From CANNDT01 sp945876205 (GTDB taxonomy: Bacteria > Acidobacteriota > Vicinamibacteria > Vicinamibacterales > UBA2999), in NCBI GenBank assembly GCA_947503365.1, contig CANNDT010000007.1, positions 1 through 64,000 on the forward strand: DNA of 64,000 bases, in the 5' to 3' direction. Both the position numbers and the translations under genes were made by a program. This document shows, in pieces, positions 8,672 through 16,281 of the stretch. The stretch's first letter is position 1. Each line of letters opens with the position of its first letter. The notes beneath the pieces are model-generated. The model saw only the letters and a list, made by a program, of their open reading frames with translations, searched no databases and was not told the origin of the DNA.

Positions 8672-9070
8672 GTGCCTGCGTTTCAATTGCTAGCGGCCCA
8701 CGGCCGCGTCCTCGTCGTCCAGGACGATACCGGTGCTCGCGAGCTGCTGGCTGATGCACTCTGGCTGACGGGTTACGTCGTGCGAACTGCCGCTGACGGG
8801 CTGGCAGGGCTGCGGCTGGTGGATGCCTTCGAGCCGGACGTCATCGTCCTCGACCTCGGCCTCCCCATTGCGAGCGGTTTTGAAGTCCTGCACGAACTGC
8901 GCGCGGCGCCTCGAACACTCGAGACGCCGGTGATTGAGATATCAGGATTGGCGAGCGGCGTGAAGCTGGCGAAGGAGAATCCTGAATTCTTCGAGACGCT
9001 GCCGAAGCCGTTCGACCCGGAGACGCTCGTTGGCATCGTGAAGCGCGCGTTCCGGCGTCGGCGCCGCTGA
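8672..9070 (+). CDS. Single-domain response regulator
   Basis: A receiver domain and nothing else, 132 residues. Acidic pair D18/D19, phosphoacceptor D61 in VIVLDLGLP, Ser in place of the usual Thr in ISGLA, and the conserved Lys in LPKPFDPE near the C-terminus. With no output domain it probably works through protein-protein contact, in a phosphorelay or by binding another factor. The start is a GTG at 8672; no histidine kinase is adjacent. It ends exactly one base before the stop codon of ilvD on the other strand, so the two genes are tail to tail with no spacer. Confidence 0.8.
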   Translation: MPAFQLLAAHGRVLVVQDDTGARELLADALWLTGYVVRTAADGLAGLRLVDAFEPDVIVLDLGLPIASGFEVLHELRAAPRTLETPVIEISGLASGVKLAKENPEFFETLPKPFDPETLVGIVKRAFRRRRR

Positions 9071-10735
9071 CTAGTCCGTAACGCAGCCCTCGGACGCGGA
9101 CCCCACCAGCTTCACGTACTTGCCGAGCACGCCCCGGGTGGCCTTGGGGCTCGGCGTCTTCCATGCGGCTCGCCGCGCCGCCAGCTCCTGATCGGTCAGG
9201 TGCACCGTCAGCTCGCACGCGTTGGCATCGATCAGGATGCGGTCGCCGGTGCGGATGAGGGCAATGGGACCGCCGTCCTGCGCTTCGGGCGTGATGTGCC
9301 CGATGATGAAGCCGTGCGACCCGCCGGAGAAGCGGCCGTCGGTGAGCATCGCGACATCCTTGCCCAATCCGGCCCCCATGATCGCCGACGTCGGCGTCAG
9401 CATCTCGGGCATCCCCGGTCCACCCTTCGGCCCTTCGTAGCGGATCACCACCACCGAACCCTTGGCGATGTCACCGGCCTCGAGGCCCGCCAGCATCGCT
9501 TCTTCCGAGTCGTAGACCTTGGCGACGCCTTCGAACCGCTCGCCTTCCTTGCCGGTGATCTTCGCGACGGCGCCGTCGGGCGCGAGGTTGCCGCGAAGAA
9601 TCCGGATGTGACCGCGCGGGAGCACGGGATGCTCGATCGACTGGATCACTTCCTGGCCCGCGGTCAGGGGCGGGACATCCGCGAGGTTTTCCGCCAGCGT
9701 CTTGCCGGTCACGGTCATGCAGTCGCCGTGCAGGTAGCCACGATCGAGCAGGTACTTCATCACCGCGGGCGTGCCGCCCACCGAATGCAGATCCTCCTGC
9801 ACGAAGCGGCCGCTCGGCTTGAGGTCGGCCAGGAGCGGCATCCGGTCGCTGCCCTTCTGGAAGTCGTCCAGCGTCAGCGGCACGTTGGCGGTCCTGGCGA
9901 TCGCCAGCAGGTGCAGCACGGCGTTGGTGGATCCACCGACGGCCATCACCATGGCAATCGCGTTCTCGAACGCCTTCTTCGTGAGGATATCGAGCGGCTT
10001 CAGATCGCGTTCGAGCAGCAGGCGCGCGGCCGCGCCCGCCCGGCGGCACTCGTCCGCCTTGCCTGGATCTTCGGCCGGCAGCGACGAGCTGTACGGCAGT
10101 GACAATCCGAGCGCTTCGATGGCGACCGCCATCGTGTTCGCCGTGTACATCCCTCCGCAGGCGCCCGCACCGGGACAGGAGTGGCGAACGATGTCGAGCC
10201 GCTGTTCGTCGGTGATGGTACCGGCAAGGTATTCGCCGTACGACTGAAACGCCGAGATGATGTCGCGCGGCTTGCCGAGCGCGTGCCCGGCCCTGATCGT
10301 GCCGCCGTAGACCATCAGCGACGGACGATTGAGCCGCGCCATGGCGATGATCGAGCCAGGCATGTTCTTGTCGCAGCCAGGCACGGTGACCAACGCGTCG
10401 TACCACTGCGCGCCCATGACCGTTTCGATCGAATCCGCAATCAGATCGCGCGACGGCAGCGAGTAGCTCATGCCCTCGGTGCCCATCGAGAGACCGTCGC
10501 TGACCCCGATGGTATTGAAGCGCAGCCCGACCAGGCCCGCCGCCTGCACGCCCTCTTTGACGTGCGCGGCGAGCCGATCGAGATGCATGTTGCAGGTGTT
10601 GCCCTCGTACCACATGCTGCAGATGCCGACCTGCGGCTTCTGCAGATCCGCGTCCGTCAGTCCGATGCCGTAGAGCATCGCCTGCGACGCACCCTGGCTG
10701 CGGGGCTGTGTAACGCGCGACGAATACTTATTCAT
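9071..10735 (-). CDS. ilvD: Dihydroxy-acid dehydratase IlvD
   Basis: It converts 2,3-dihydroxy-isovalerate and 2,3-dihydroxy-3-methylvalerate to the 2-keto acids, the third shared step of valine and isoleucine synthesis. Length is 554 residues, normal for the family. The three iron-sulfur cysteines are visible: C48 (GNTCNM), C121 (VPGCDKNMPG) and C193 (CPGAGACGGMYTANT). The start ATG directly follows the ilvC stop with no spacer, so this is the last gene of ilvB-ilvN-ilvC-ilvD. Confidence 0.97.
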   Translation of the reverse strand: MNKYSSRVTQPRSQGASQAMLYGIGLTDADLQKPQVGICSMWYEGNTCNMHLDRLAAHVKEGVQAAGLVGLRFNTIGVSDGLSMGTEGMSYSLPSRDLIADSIETVMGAQWYDALVTVPGCDKNMPGSIIAMARLNRPSLMVYGGTIRAGHALGKPRDIISAFQSYGEYLAGTITDEQRLDIVRHSCPGAGACGGMYTANTMAVAIEALGLSLPYSSSLPAEDPGKADECRRAGAAARLLLERDLKPLDILTKKAFENAIAMVMAVGGSTNAVLHLLAIARTANVPLTLDDFQKGSDRMPLLADLKPSGRFVQEDLHSVGGTPAVMKYLLDRGYLHGDCMTVTGKTLAENLADVPPLTAGQEVIQSIEHPVLPRGHIRILRGNLAPDGAVAKITGKEGERFEGVAKVYDSEEAMLAGLEAGDIAKGSVVVIRYEGPKGGPGMPEMLTPTSAIMGAGLGKDVAMLTDGRFSGGSHGFIIGHITPEAQDGGPIALIRTGDRILIDANACELTVHLTDQELAARRAAWKTPSPKATRGVLGKYVKLVGSASEGCVTD

Positions 10736-11758
10736 CTACACGGACATCGGCTGGGGCACGCCCACCGGATCGAGGAACGGCATCATCTTGCGCAGCGGCC
10801 CGCCGACCTGTTCGATCGGGTGGTTGCGGTCGGCCTCGCGCATCTTCTTGAAGTTGGGCTGCCCCTGCTCGTTCTCGTTGATCCAGTTCTTCGCGAACGT
10901 GCCGTCCTGGATCTCCTTCAGCAGCTGCCGCATCGTCGCCTTCGTCTCGGCCGTGACGATGCGTGCGCCGGCGGTGTAGTCGCCGTATTCCGCCGTGTCG
11001 CTGACCGAGTAGCGCATGTACTGGAGGCCGCCGCGGTACATCAGGTCGACGATCAGCTTGAGCTCATGGAGACACTCGAAATACGCGATCTCGGGCTGGT
11101 AGCCCGCCTCGATCAACGTTTCAAACCCCGCCTTGACCAGCGCGGCCGTGCCGCCGCAGAGAACCGCCTGCTCGCCGAAGAGATCGGTTTCGGTCTCTTC
11201 CTTGAAAGTGGTCTCGATGATGCCCGCGCGGGCGCAGCCGATGCCGCGGCCGTATGAGAGCGCCTGCGCCTTGGCATGGCCGGTGACGTCCTGGTGCACG
11301 GCGATGAGTCCCGGCACGCCGGCGCCTTCGGTGAAGACCTCGCGGACGCGATGACCGGGCGCCTTCGGCGCAATCATCGAGACGTCGACGTTGGTCGGCG
11401 GCACGATCCACTTGAAGTGAATGGCAAAGCCGTGCGCGAACATCAGGGTCTTCCCCGCCGTCAGGTGCGGCTCGATCTCGGCCTTGTAGACCTTGGCCTG
11501 GTACTGATCCGGGATGAGGATCATGATCACGTCGGCCCACTTGGCGGCGTCGGCGATGTTCATGACCTGCAGGCCCGCGGCGCGCGCCTTCTCGATCGAC
11601 TTGCTGGTCGGCGGCAGGCCGACGACGACATTGACCGCGCTGTCCTTGAGGTTCAGTGCGTGCGCATGGCCCTGCGAGCCATATCCGATGATCGCTACCT
11701 TCTTCTGGCGGATCAGGGCGATATCCGCGTCCTTGTCGTAATACATCGTCGCTGCCAT
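10736..11758 (-). CDS. ilvC: Ketol-acid reductoisomerase IlvC (class I)
   Basis: Acetohydroxyacid isomeroreductase, 340 residues, the short class I form. The Rossmann motif GYGSQGHAHALNL starts at residue 25; the C-terminal knotted domain contains ECLHELKLIVDLMY and the metal-binding acidic residues of the family. It uses NADPH and magnesium on acetolactate. ATG at 11756-11758 is preceded on the minus strand by an AGGAGA ribosome binding site. A short imperfect hairpin (11776-11795) separates it from ilvN. Confidence 0.97.
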   Translation of the reverse strand: MAATMYYDKDADIALIRQKKVAIIGYGSQGHAHALNLKDSAVNVVVGLPPTSKSIEKARAAGLQVMNIADAAKWADVIMILIPDQYQAKVYKAEIEPHLTAGKTLMFAHGFAIHFKWIVPPTNVDVSMIAPKAPGHRVREVFTEGAGVPGLIAVHQDVTGHAKAQALSYGRGIGCARAGIIETTFKEETETDLFGEQAVLCGGTAALVKAGFETLIEAGYQPEIAYFECLHELKLIVDLMYRGGLQYMRYSVSDTAEYGDYTAGARIVTAETKATMRQLLKEIQDGTFAKNWINENEQGQPNFKKMREADRNHPIEQVGGPLRKMMPFLDPVGVPQPMSV

Positions 11759-11775
11759 TGATCTCTCCTGAAAAC

Positions 11776-11795
11776 GGTCCGCCTGAAGCCGGACC
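11776..11795. repeat. Intra-operon imperfect hairpin
   Basis: GGTCCG at 11776-11781 pairs with CGGACC at 11790-11795 around CCTGAAGC, and touches the ilvN stop codon. Similar short CTGAAG-centred hairpins are common dispersed repeats; a role in mRNA processing between ilvN and ilvC is possible. No T-run, so not a rho-independent terminator. Confidence 0.4.
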
Positions 11796-12298
11796 TAAGA
11801 ATATTGTGCTGCCGAAAGTGCCGTGTCGCCGCGGCGCATCGCCACCTGTCCGGTGCGGACCATCTCGACGATGCCGAGCGGCTCGAGCCGCGCGATCACC
11901 GCATCCACGTGTGGCGGCTCGCCCGTGATTTCGAGGGTCATCGTCTGCTCGCCGGTGTCGACAATGTGCGCGCGCGTTTCGTCCACCACTCGAAGAAGCG
12001 TCGCGCGGTCGTGACCGGCCACGGCAACCTTCACGAGCGCCAGGTCGCGCGCAACCGCGGGCACCGCGCCCAGGTCCTCGACCTGGAGGACGTTCACGAG
12101 TTTATACAGATAGGCGGTGACGCGCTCGGCGCTCGCCTGGTCGCTGTCGATGACGATCGTCATGCGCGACACGCCCGGTTCGGCGGTGCGGCCGACCGTC
12201 AGCGACTCGATGTTGAACGCGCGGCGCCGGAACAGGTTGGCAACGCGATTGAGGACACCTGGCTTGTCCTCGACGAGGGCAACGAGAGTGTGGTGCAT
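11795..12298 (-). CDS. ilvN: Acetolactate synthase small (regulatory) subunit
   Basis: Regulatory subunit of acetohydroxyacid synthase, 167 residues. An ACT domain at about 3-77 (HHTLVALVEDKPGVLNRVANLF) gives valine feedback control, followed by the second ACT-like C-terminal domain of IlvN/IlvH. It starts 9 bp after the ilvB stop, so both subunits are made from one message. Size and order (B-N-C-D) are typical. Confidence 0.95.
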   Translation of the reverse strand: MHHTLVALVEDKPGVLNRVANLFRRRAFNIESLTVGRTAEPGVSRMTIVIDSDQASAERVTAYLYKLVNVLQVEDLGAVPAVARDLALVKVAVAGHDRATLLRVVDETRAHIVDTGEQTMTLEITGEPPHVDAVIARLEPLGIVEMVRTGQVAMRRGDTALSAAQYS

Positions 12299-12307
12299 GA
12301 CCTGTCC

Positions 12308-14032
12308 TTAAATGGGGTCCGCGCCGGTTTCCGCCAGCACTGAAGGCTCGGGGCGCCGGATCATCGCGTCGAGATCGGCGCCTGCCGGCACCATCGGATA
12401 CACGCTGTCTTCCTGCTCGACGCGGAAATCGATGAGGATCGTGCCGTCCGTCGACCGCGCACGCTGCACGACATCCTCGACATCACCGCGTTTTTCAACG
12501 CGGAAGCCCGCGAGCCCGTGAGCATCGGCGATCTTCACGAAATCAGGGCTGCGCAGCGGCGTCGACGAATAGCGCCGCTCGTAGAAGAACTCCTGCCACT
12601 GGCGGACCATGCCGAGGTAGCCGTTGTTGATGATGGCGACGTTGATCTTGATGCCTTCCTGCGCCGCGGTCGTCAGCTCGGCCTGCGTCATCTGGAAGCC
12701 GCCGTCGCCGACGATCACCCAGACTTCAGCATCAGGACACGCCATCTTGGCGCCGATCGCCGCGGGCAGCGCGAAGCCCATCGTCCCCAAGCCGCCGGAC
12801 GTGATCAGCGAGCGCGGCGTTTCGTGATGGTAATACTGCGCCTCCCACATCTGGTGCTGCCCCACGTCGGTGACGACGATCGCCTTGCCTTCGGTGATGC
12901 GCCAGATGTCGTTGATGACGTGCGCCGCATAGAGATGCCCGGTGTCGGGCAGCGTCTGGATGTCGCGCACCGCTGCGTCACCCTTCATCGACTCGATGTG
13001 CTCGAGCCAGGGCGTGTGATCCGCGGGCTCGAGCACCTCGATCAGATCCTTGAGCGTCTCGCGCAGGTCGCCAACGATGGCGGCATCCGCGGTGACGTTC
13101 TTGTTGATCTCCGACGGATCGATGTCGACGTGGAGCTTGCGGGCGTGCGGTGCGTAGGTCTTGGTGTTGCCGGTCACGCGGTCGTCGAACCGCATGCCAA
13201 AGGCCATCAGCAGATCGGCTCCCTGGATGGCGTGGTTGACCCAGGCCTCGCCGTGCATGCCCATCATCCCGAGATTCAGGCGATGGCTGGCGGGCACGCC
13301 GCCGAGACCGAGCAGCGTCATCGCGATCGGCGCGTTCAGGAGCTCGGCGAAGGCAATCAGCTCCTTCATCCCGTTGCTCTGGATCACGCCCTGCCCCGCG
13401 AGGATCACCGGCCGCTTCGACGCACGAATCAACTCGGTCGCCTTCGAAAGCTGCGCGCTGGTCACCGGGCGACTTGGCCGATAGCCGCGGATCTTGACCG
13501 GCTTCGGATCCCATTCCCATTCGATCGAGGCCTGCTGGGCGTCCTTGGTGATGTCGACGAGCACGGGACCGGGGCGTCCTGACTTCGCCAGGTGAAACGC
13601 CTCCTTGATCGTCGGCATGATGTCTTCGACCCGGGTCACCAGGTAGTTGTGCTTGGTGATCGGGAGGGTGATGCCGGTGATGTCAGTTTCCTGGAACGCG
13701 TCGTAGCCAATCAGCTTGCTCGGCACCTGTCCGGTGATGCAGACGACAGGCGAGGAGTCCATCATCGCGGTGGCGATGCCGGTGACGAGGTTGGTGGCAC
13801 CGGGGCCTGAAGTGGCGATCGCGACACCAACCTGGCCGCTCGCGCGAGCATAGCCGTCCGCCATGTGGGCGGCGCCCTGTTCGTGGCGAACGAGAACATG
13901 CTGAATCGTCGGGTAATCGAGAATGGCGTCGTAGGCCGGGAGAATCGCCCCTCCGGGGTATCCGAAAACGGTGGTTACCCCTTCATTTACAAGGCATTCC
14001 CAGATAATCTGCGCCCCCGTGCGTTTCGGCAT
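12308..14032 (-). CDS. ilvB: Acetolactate synthase large (catalytic) subunit
   Basis: TPP- and FAD-dependent catalytic subunit, 574 residues from the chosen start. VFGYPGGAILPAYDAI (22-37) and catalytic E51 (RHEQGAAH) mark the pyrimidine-binding domain; VGDGGFQMTQAEL marks the TPP diphosphate-binding motif; NNGYLGMVRQWQ is present near the C-terminus. An in-frame start at 14140 would add 36 residues that run into a dispersed GGGGTCAGACCCC palindrome and contain no conserved sequence. The start at 14032 (MPKRTGAQIIWECL) matches family N-termini. First gene of the ilvBNCD operon; no leader peptide or T-box was seen upstream. Confidence 0.95.
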   Translation of the reverse strand: MPKRTGAQIIWECLVNEGVTTVFGYPGGAILPAYDAILDYPTIQHVLVRHEQGAAHMADGYARASGQVGVAIATSGPGATNLVTGIATAMMDSSPVVCITGQVPSKLIGYDAFQETDITGITLPITKHNYLVTRVEDIMPTIKEAFHLAKSGRPGPVLVDITKDAQQASIEWEWDPKPVKIRGYRPSRPVTSAQLSKATELIRASKRPVILAGQGVIQSNGMKELIAFAELLNAPIAMTLLGLGGVPASHRLNLGMMGMHGEAWVNHAIQGADLLMAFGMRFDDRVTGNTKTYAPHARKLHVDIDPSEINKNVTADAAIVGDLRETLKDLIEVLEPADHTPWLEHIESMKGDAAVRDIQTLPDTGHLYAAHVINDIWRITEGKAIVVTDVGQHQMWEAQYYHHETPRSLITSGGLGTMGFALPAAIGAKMACPDAEVWVIVGDGGFQMTQAELTTAAQEGIKINVAIINNGYLGMVRQWQEFFYERRYSSTPLRSPDFVKIADAHGLAGFRVEKRGDVEDVVQRARSTDGTILIDFRVEQEDSVYPMVPAGADLDAMIRRPEPSVLAETGADPI

Positions 14033-14120
14033 GTTGCCAGTGTGCCTTGTGGAAGGTGCATCAGTCAAATTGATAGTGGTTCCTAGAACATAAGCAAAAC
14101 AACATATTTGAGCCTCCTCT

Positions 14121-14167
14121 TCAATGGGGTCTGACCCCAAAAGCGCCGGGGCGGGGGGTCAGACCCC
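14121..14167. repeat. Second GGGGTCAGACCCC palindrome pair
   Basis: TCAATGGGGTCTGACCCC (14121-14138) and GGGGTCAGACCCC (14155-14167) form the same inverted arrangement as the copy at 8521-8587, but with a shorter GC-rich centre. It lies between the divergent ilvB and lipoprotein genes, so it cannot simply be a terminator. The rest of the 14033-14212 gap shows no further element that I can support. Confidence 0.75.
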
Positions 14168-14212
14168 AAGTTGGTCCCAACCTTGAAGTGCTAACTGACG
14201 AGGGAGACATCA

Positions 14213-15094
14213 ATGAACATCCAATGGACGACGGCCGCCTTGCTCAGCTCAGCCCTGATCGTGGGTTGCGGCGACCGCGATGCCGATAATTCTAAGAATT
14301 TCGAGGAGAATGCCCCGACGGCGACGGCGGGTACCGCCACGTTCGACGACCGCGAGGCAGTTCCGGAAACGTCCGCGCGAGTGGACGACTCTGCCATTCG
14401 TGACACTCAGCCTGCTCGAACTGCCCCGCGTCCGCGGGCGGCGGCCCCGGCGCCCCGGAGCACTGCTCCCTCGTACCGGCCGGCTCAGCCGAGCGGAACG
14501 AATGTCGTGGGCAGTACTGTGGAACGTCCCACACGCAACGCCGAAGCGCCCGCGCCGCGGCTCCCCGTGTTCAGGGATGTCACCATCGACGCGGGCACGT
14601 CGCTGCCTCTCGAACTGATGACCGACCTGTCGTCTGAAACGGCGCAGATCGAGACACCGGTGCGCGCGCGCATCCGTCAGGACGTCATCGTTGATGGCTA
14701 TACCGCGATACCGGCCGGCTCGATCGTCAGCGGCACGGTCACCGAGGTCGAACGGCCCGGCCGCGTCCAGGGACGCGCACACCTCGCCTTCCGCTTCACT
14801 GACGTGCAGGTGAACGGTGTGCGTGAAGACCTGCGGACCAACCCGGTGAGCTTCGAGGGCGAGGCGACCAAGGGTGAAGACGCGACGAAAATCGGCGCCG
14901 GTGCGGGCATTGGCGCGGTCATCGGCGGCATCCTCGGCGGCAAGAGTGGCGCGGCCAAGGGCGGCGCCATCGGTGGCGCAGCGGGCACCGGCGTGGTCGT
15001 TGCGACGCGAGGCAGGGATGTCACGGTGGCGAGCGGCGCCGACATCACCGCAACATTAGAGCAGTCGACGACGATTCGCGTGAACACGCGGTAG
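14213..15094 (+). CDS. Glycine-zipper lipoprotein
   Basis: Exported lipoprotein of 293 residues. A short signal peptide ends in the lipobox LIVGC with C19 as the lipidated residue. Residues 20-115 are low complexity, rich in Ala, Pro, Arg and Thr, as in a wall or periplasm spanner. A folded domain at about 120-220 (FRDVTIDAGTSLPLELMTDL onward, GSIVSGTVTEVERPG) precedes a glycine zipper at about 225-265 (GAGAGIGAVIGGILGGKSG) of the kind that packs in membranes. Strong ribosome binding site GAGGGAGA before the ATG. The exact role is unknown; it may be a cell-envelope stress or structural lipoprotein. Confidence 0.6.
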   Translation: MNIQWTTAALLSSALIVGCGDRDADNSKNFEENAPTATAGTATFDDREAVPETSARVDDSAIRDTQPARTAPRPRAAAPAPRSTAPSYRPAQPSGTNVVGSTVERPTRNAEAPAPRLPVFRDVTIDAGTSLPLELMTDLSSETAQIETPVRARIRQDVIVDGYTAIPAGSIVSGTVTEVERPGRVQGRAHLAFRFTDVQVNGVREDLRTNPVSFEGEATKGEDATKIGAGAGIGAVIGGILGGKSGAAKGGAIGGAAGTGVVVATRGRDVTVASGADITATLEQSTTIRVNTR

Positions 15095-15105
15095 CAGCCC
15101 AGAGT

Positions 15106-15792
15106 CTATAAGGCCGCAATCTCGGCCACGCGTACGAGGTTGCGGCCGTCTCTTTTCGCCTGATAGAGCGCGCCGTCCGCCAGGCGGACGAGCGCGGACG
15201 GCTCGCCATCCGCTCCCCCGCTCATCGTCGCGACCCCAATACTCACGGTCAGGTTACGCTGCGTGCCCGGATGCCGGATGGCGCGGTCTTCAATTGCGCC
15301 GCGGATGCGCTCGGCGAGCGCCGCGGCGCCTGGTGACTCGGTGTCGGGCAGCAGCACGGCAAATTCATCTCCCCCGTAGCGGGCGACGTTGTCGCCGGCG
15401 CGCTTGGCGCCCTCGTCGATGATGCGGGCGACGTCCCGAAGACACGCGTCGCCATCGAGATGGCCGAGCGCGTCGTTGTAGGGCTTGAATCCGTCGATAT
15501 CGATCATCAGGAGCGACAGGCGCGACGCCGTGCGCGTCGCACGTCGCCATTCCATCGTCAGCTCCTCCTCGAACGATCGCCGGTTGGACACGCCGGTCAG
15601 CGCGTCGAGGTAGGAAATCTGCGCGAGCTTGCGGTTGGCTTCTTCAAGCTGCTGGGTGCGCTCGCGCACCAGGCGCATCAACTCACCCTGCTGATACCGC
15701 AGCACGCGCAGGCGCCAGCGATAGAACACGCCCAGCACGAGAGCGAACGCCGCGAACGCCGAGATCCACGGCGTCAAGTCGTAGCCGCTCAC
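15106..15792 (-). CDS. Diguanylate cyclase, membrane-anchored GGDEF protein
   Basis: It makes cyclic di-GMP from two GTP. One membrane helix at about 8-24, a coiled-coil linker (28-58), then the GGDEF domain (about 60-225). The active-site loop is RYGGDEF with GGDEF at 140-144, and an intact product-inhibition I-site RAGD lies at 131-134, five residues before it. DALTGVSNRRSF at the domain start and DIDGFKPYND are typical. The N-terminus is too short for a sensor domain, so input may come from dimerisation or a partner. It stands alone, convergent with the lipoprotein gene. Confidence 0.9.
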   Translation of the reverse strand: MSGYDLTPWISAFAAFALVLGVFYRWRLRVLRYQQGELMRLVRERTQQLEEANRKLAQISYLDALTGVSNRRSFEEELTMEWRRATRTASRLSLLMIDIDGFKPYNDALGHLDGDACLRDVARIIDEGAKRAGDNVARYGGDEFAVLLPDTESPGAAALAERIRGAIEDRAIRHPGTQRNLTVSIGVATMSGGADGEPSALVRLADGALYQAKRDGRNLVRVAEIAAL

Positions 15793-15834
15793 GGTTCAGG
15801 GCGCCGGGTAGTCGCCATCGCAGAAGGATTTGGC

Positions 15835-16206
15835 CTAAAAGGACGAAGGGCTGCGGCCGATGCCGATGATACTGCACGCGGCGATGACGTTGAGTTTTCG
15901 TCGGCGTGCGTCTGACAGCAGCTCGTCGCTTTCCGCGCCGGGGTTGATCCAGATCTCGGCGATCCCCTTCTGCTCGAAGTCAGGAAGCAGGCGCATGGCG
16001 ACGTCGGGCTGCACGTAGACAGTCGCCATGTCGATCGTCCCGGGCACGTTCAGTACGGACGGATAGGTGGCAATCCCTTCGACCTCGCGCTCGTGTGGAT
16101 TGATCGGGATCACCGTGTACCCCTCTGCCTTGAATGCTCTCAGGGCCTTGTTCCCGAACTTGCTGCGATCGCTCGATGCACCAACCACTGCCACTGTCTT
16201 AGCCAT
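15835..16206 (-). CDS. CoA-binding domain protein (YccU-like)
   Basis: A single CoA_binding (Rossmann-like) domain of about 123 residues. The start of the fold is TVAVVGASSDRSKFGNKALR; INPHEREVEGIATYPSV and IWINPGAESDELLSDARRR follow, all typical of the YccU/CoA-binding family. It probably binds CoA or an acyl-CoA; no enzyme activity is established for stand-alone members. I prefer the ATG at 16204-16206 (MAKTVAVVG); an ATG three codons upstream is also possible. It is divergent from the glycosyltransferase gene by about 75 bp. Confidence 0.8.
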   Translation of the reverse strand: MAKTVAVVGASSDRSKFGNKALRAFKAEGYTVIPINPHEREVEGIATYPSVLNVPGTIDMATVYVQPDVAMRLLPDFEQKGIAEIWINPGAESDELLSDARRRKLNVIAACSIIGIGRSPSSF

Positions 16207-16281
16207 TACCGTCAATTATGGCGCCCCTCGACCCGGCTCGGGGCGGCTGTCCAGCTGGACCGCAGGTACAATGTCGCCGTA

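Noticed and set aside
14033..14140. N-terminal extension of IlvB
   Set aside because: The first residues come from the GGGGTCAGACCCC palindrome; the family start fits the ATG at 14032.
14033..14212. Leader-peptide attenuator for ilvBNCD
   Set aside because: No short frame rich in Leu/Val/Ile codons and no hairpin with a T-run was found on the minus strand.
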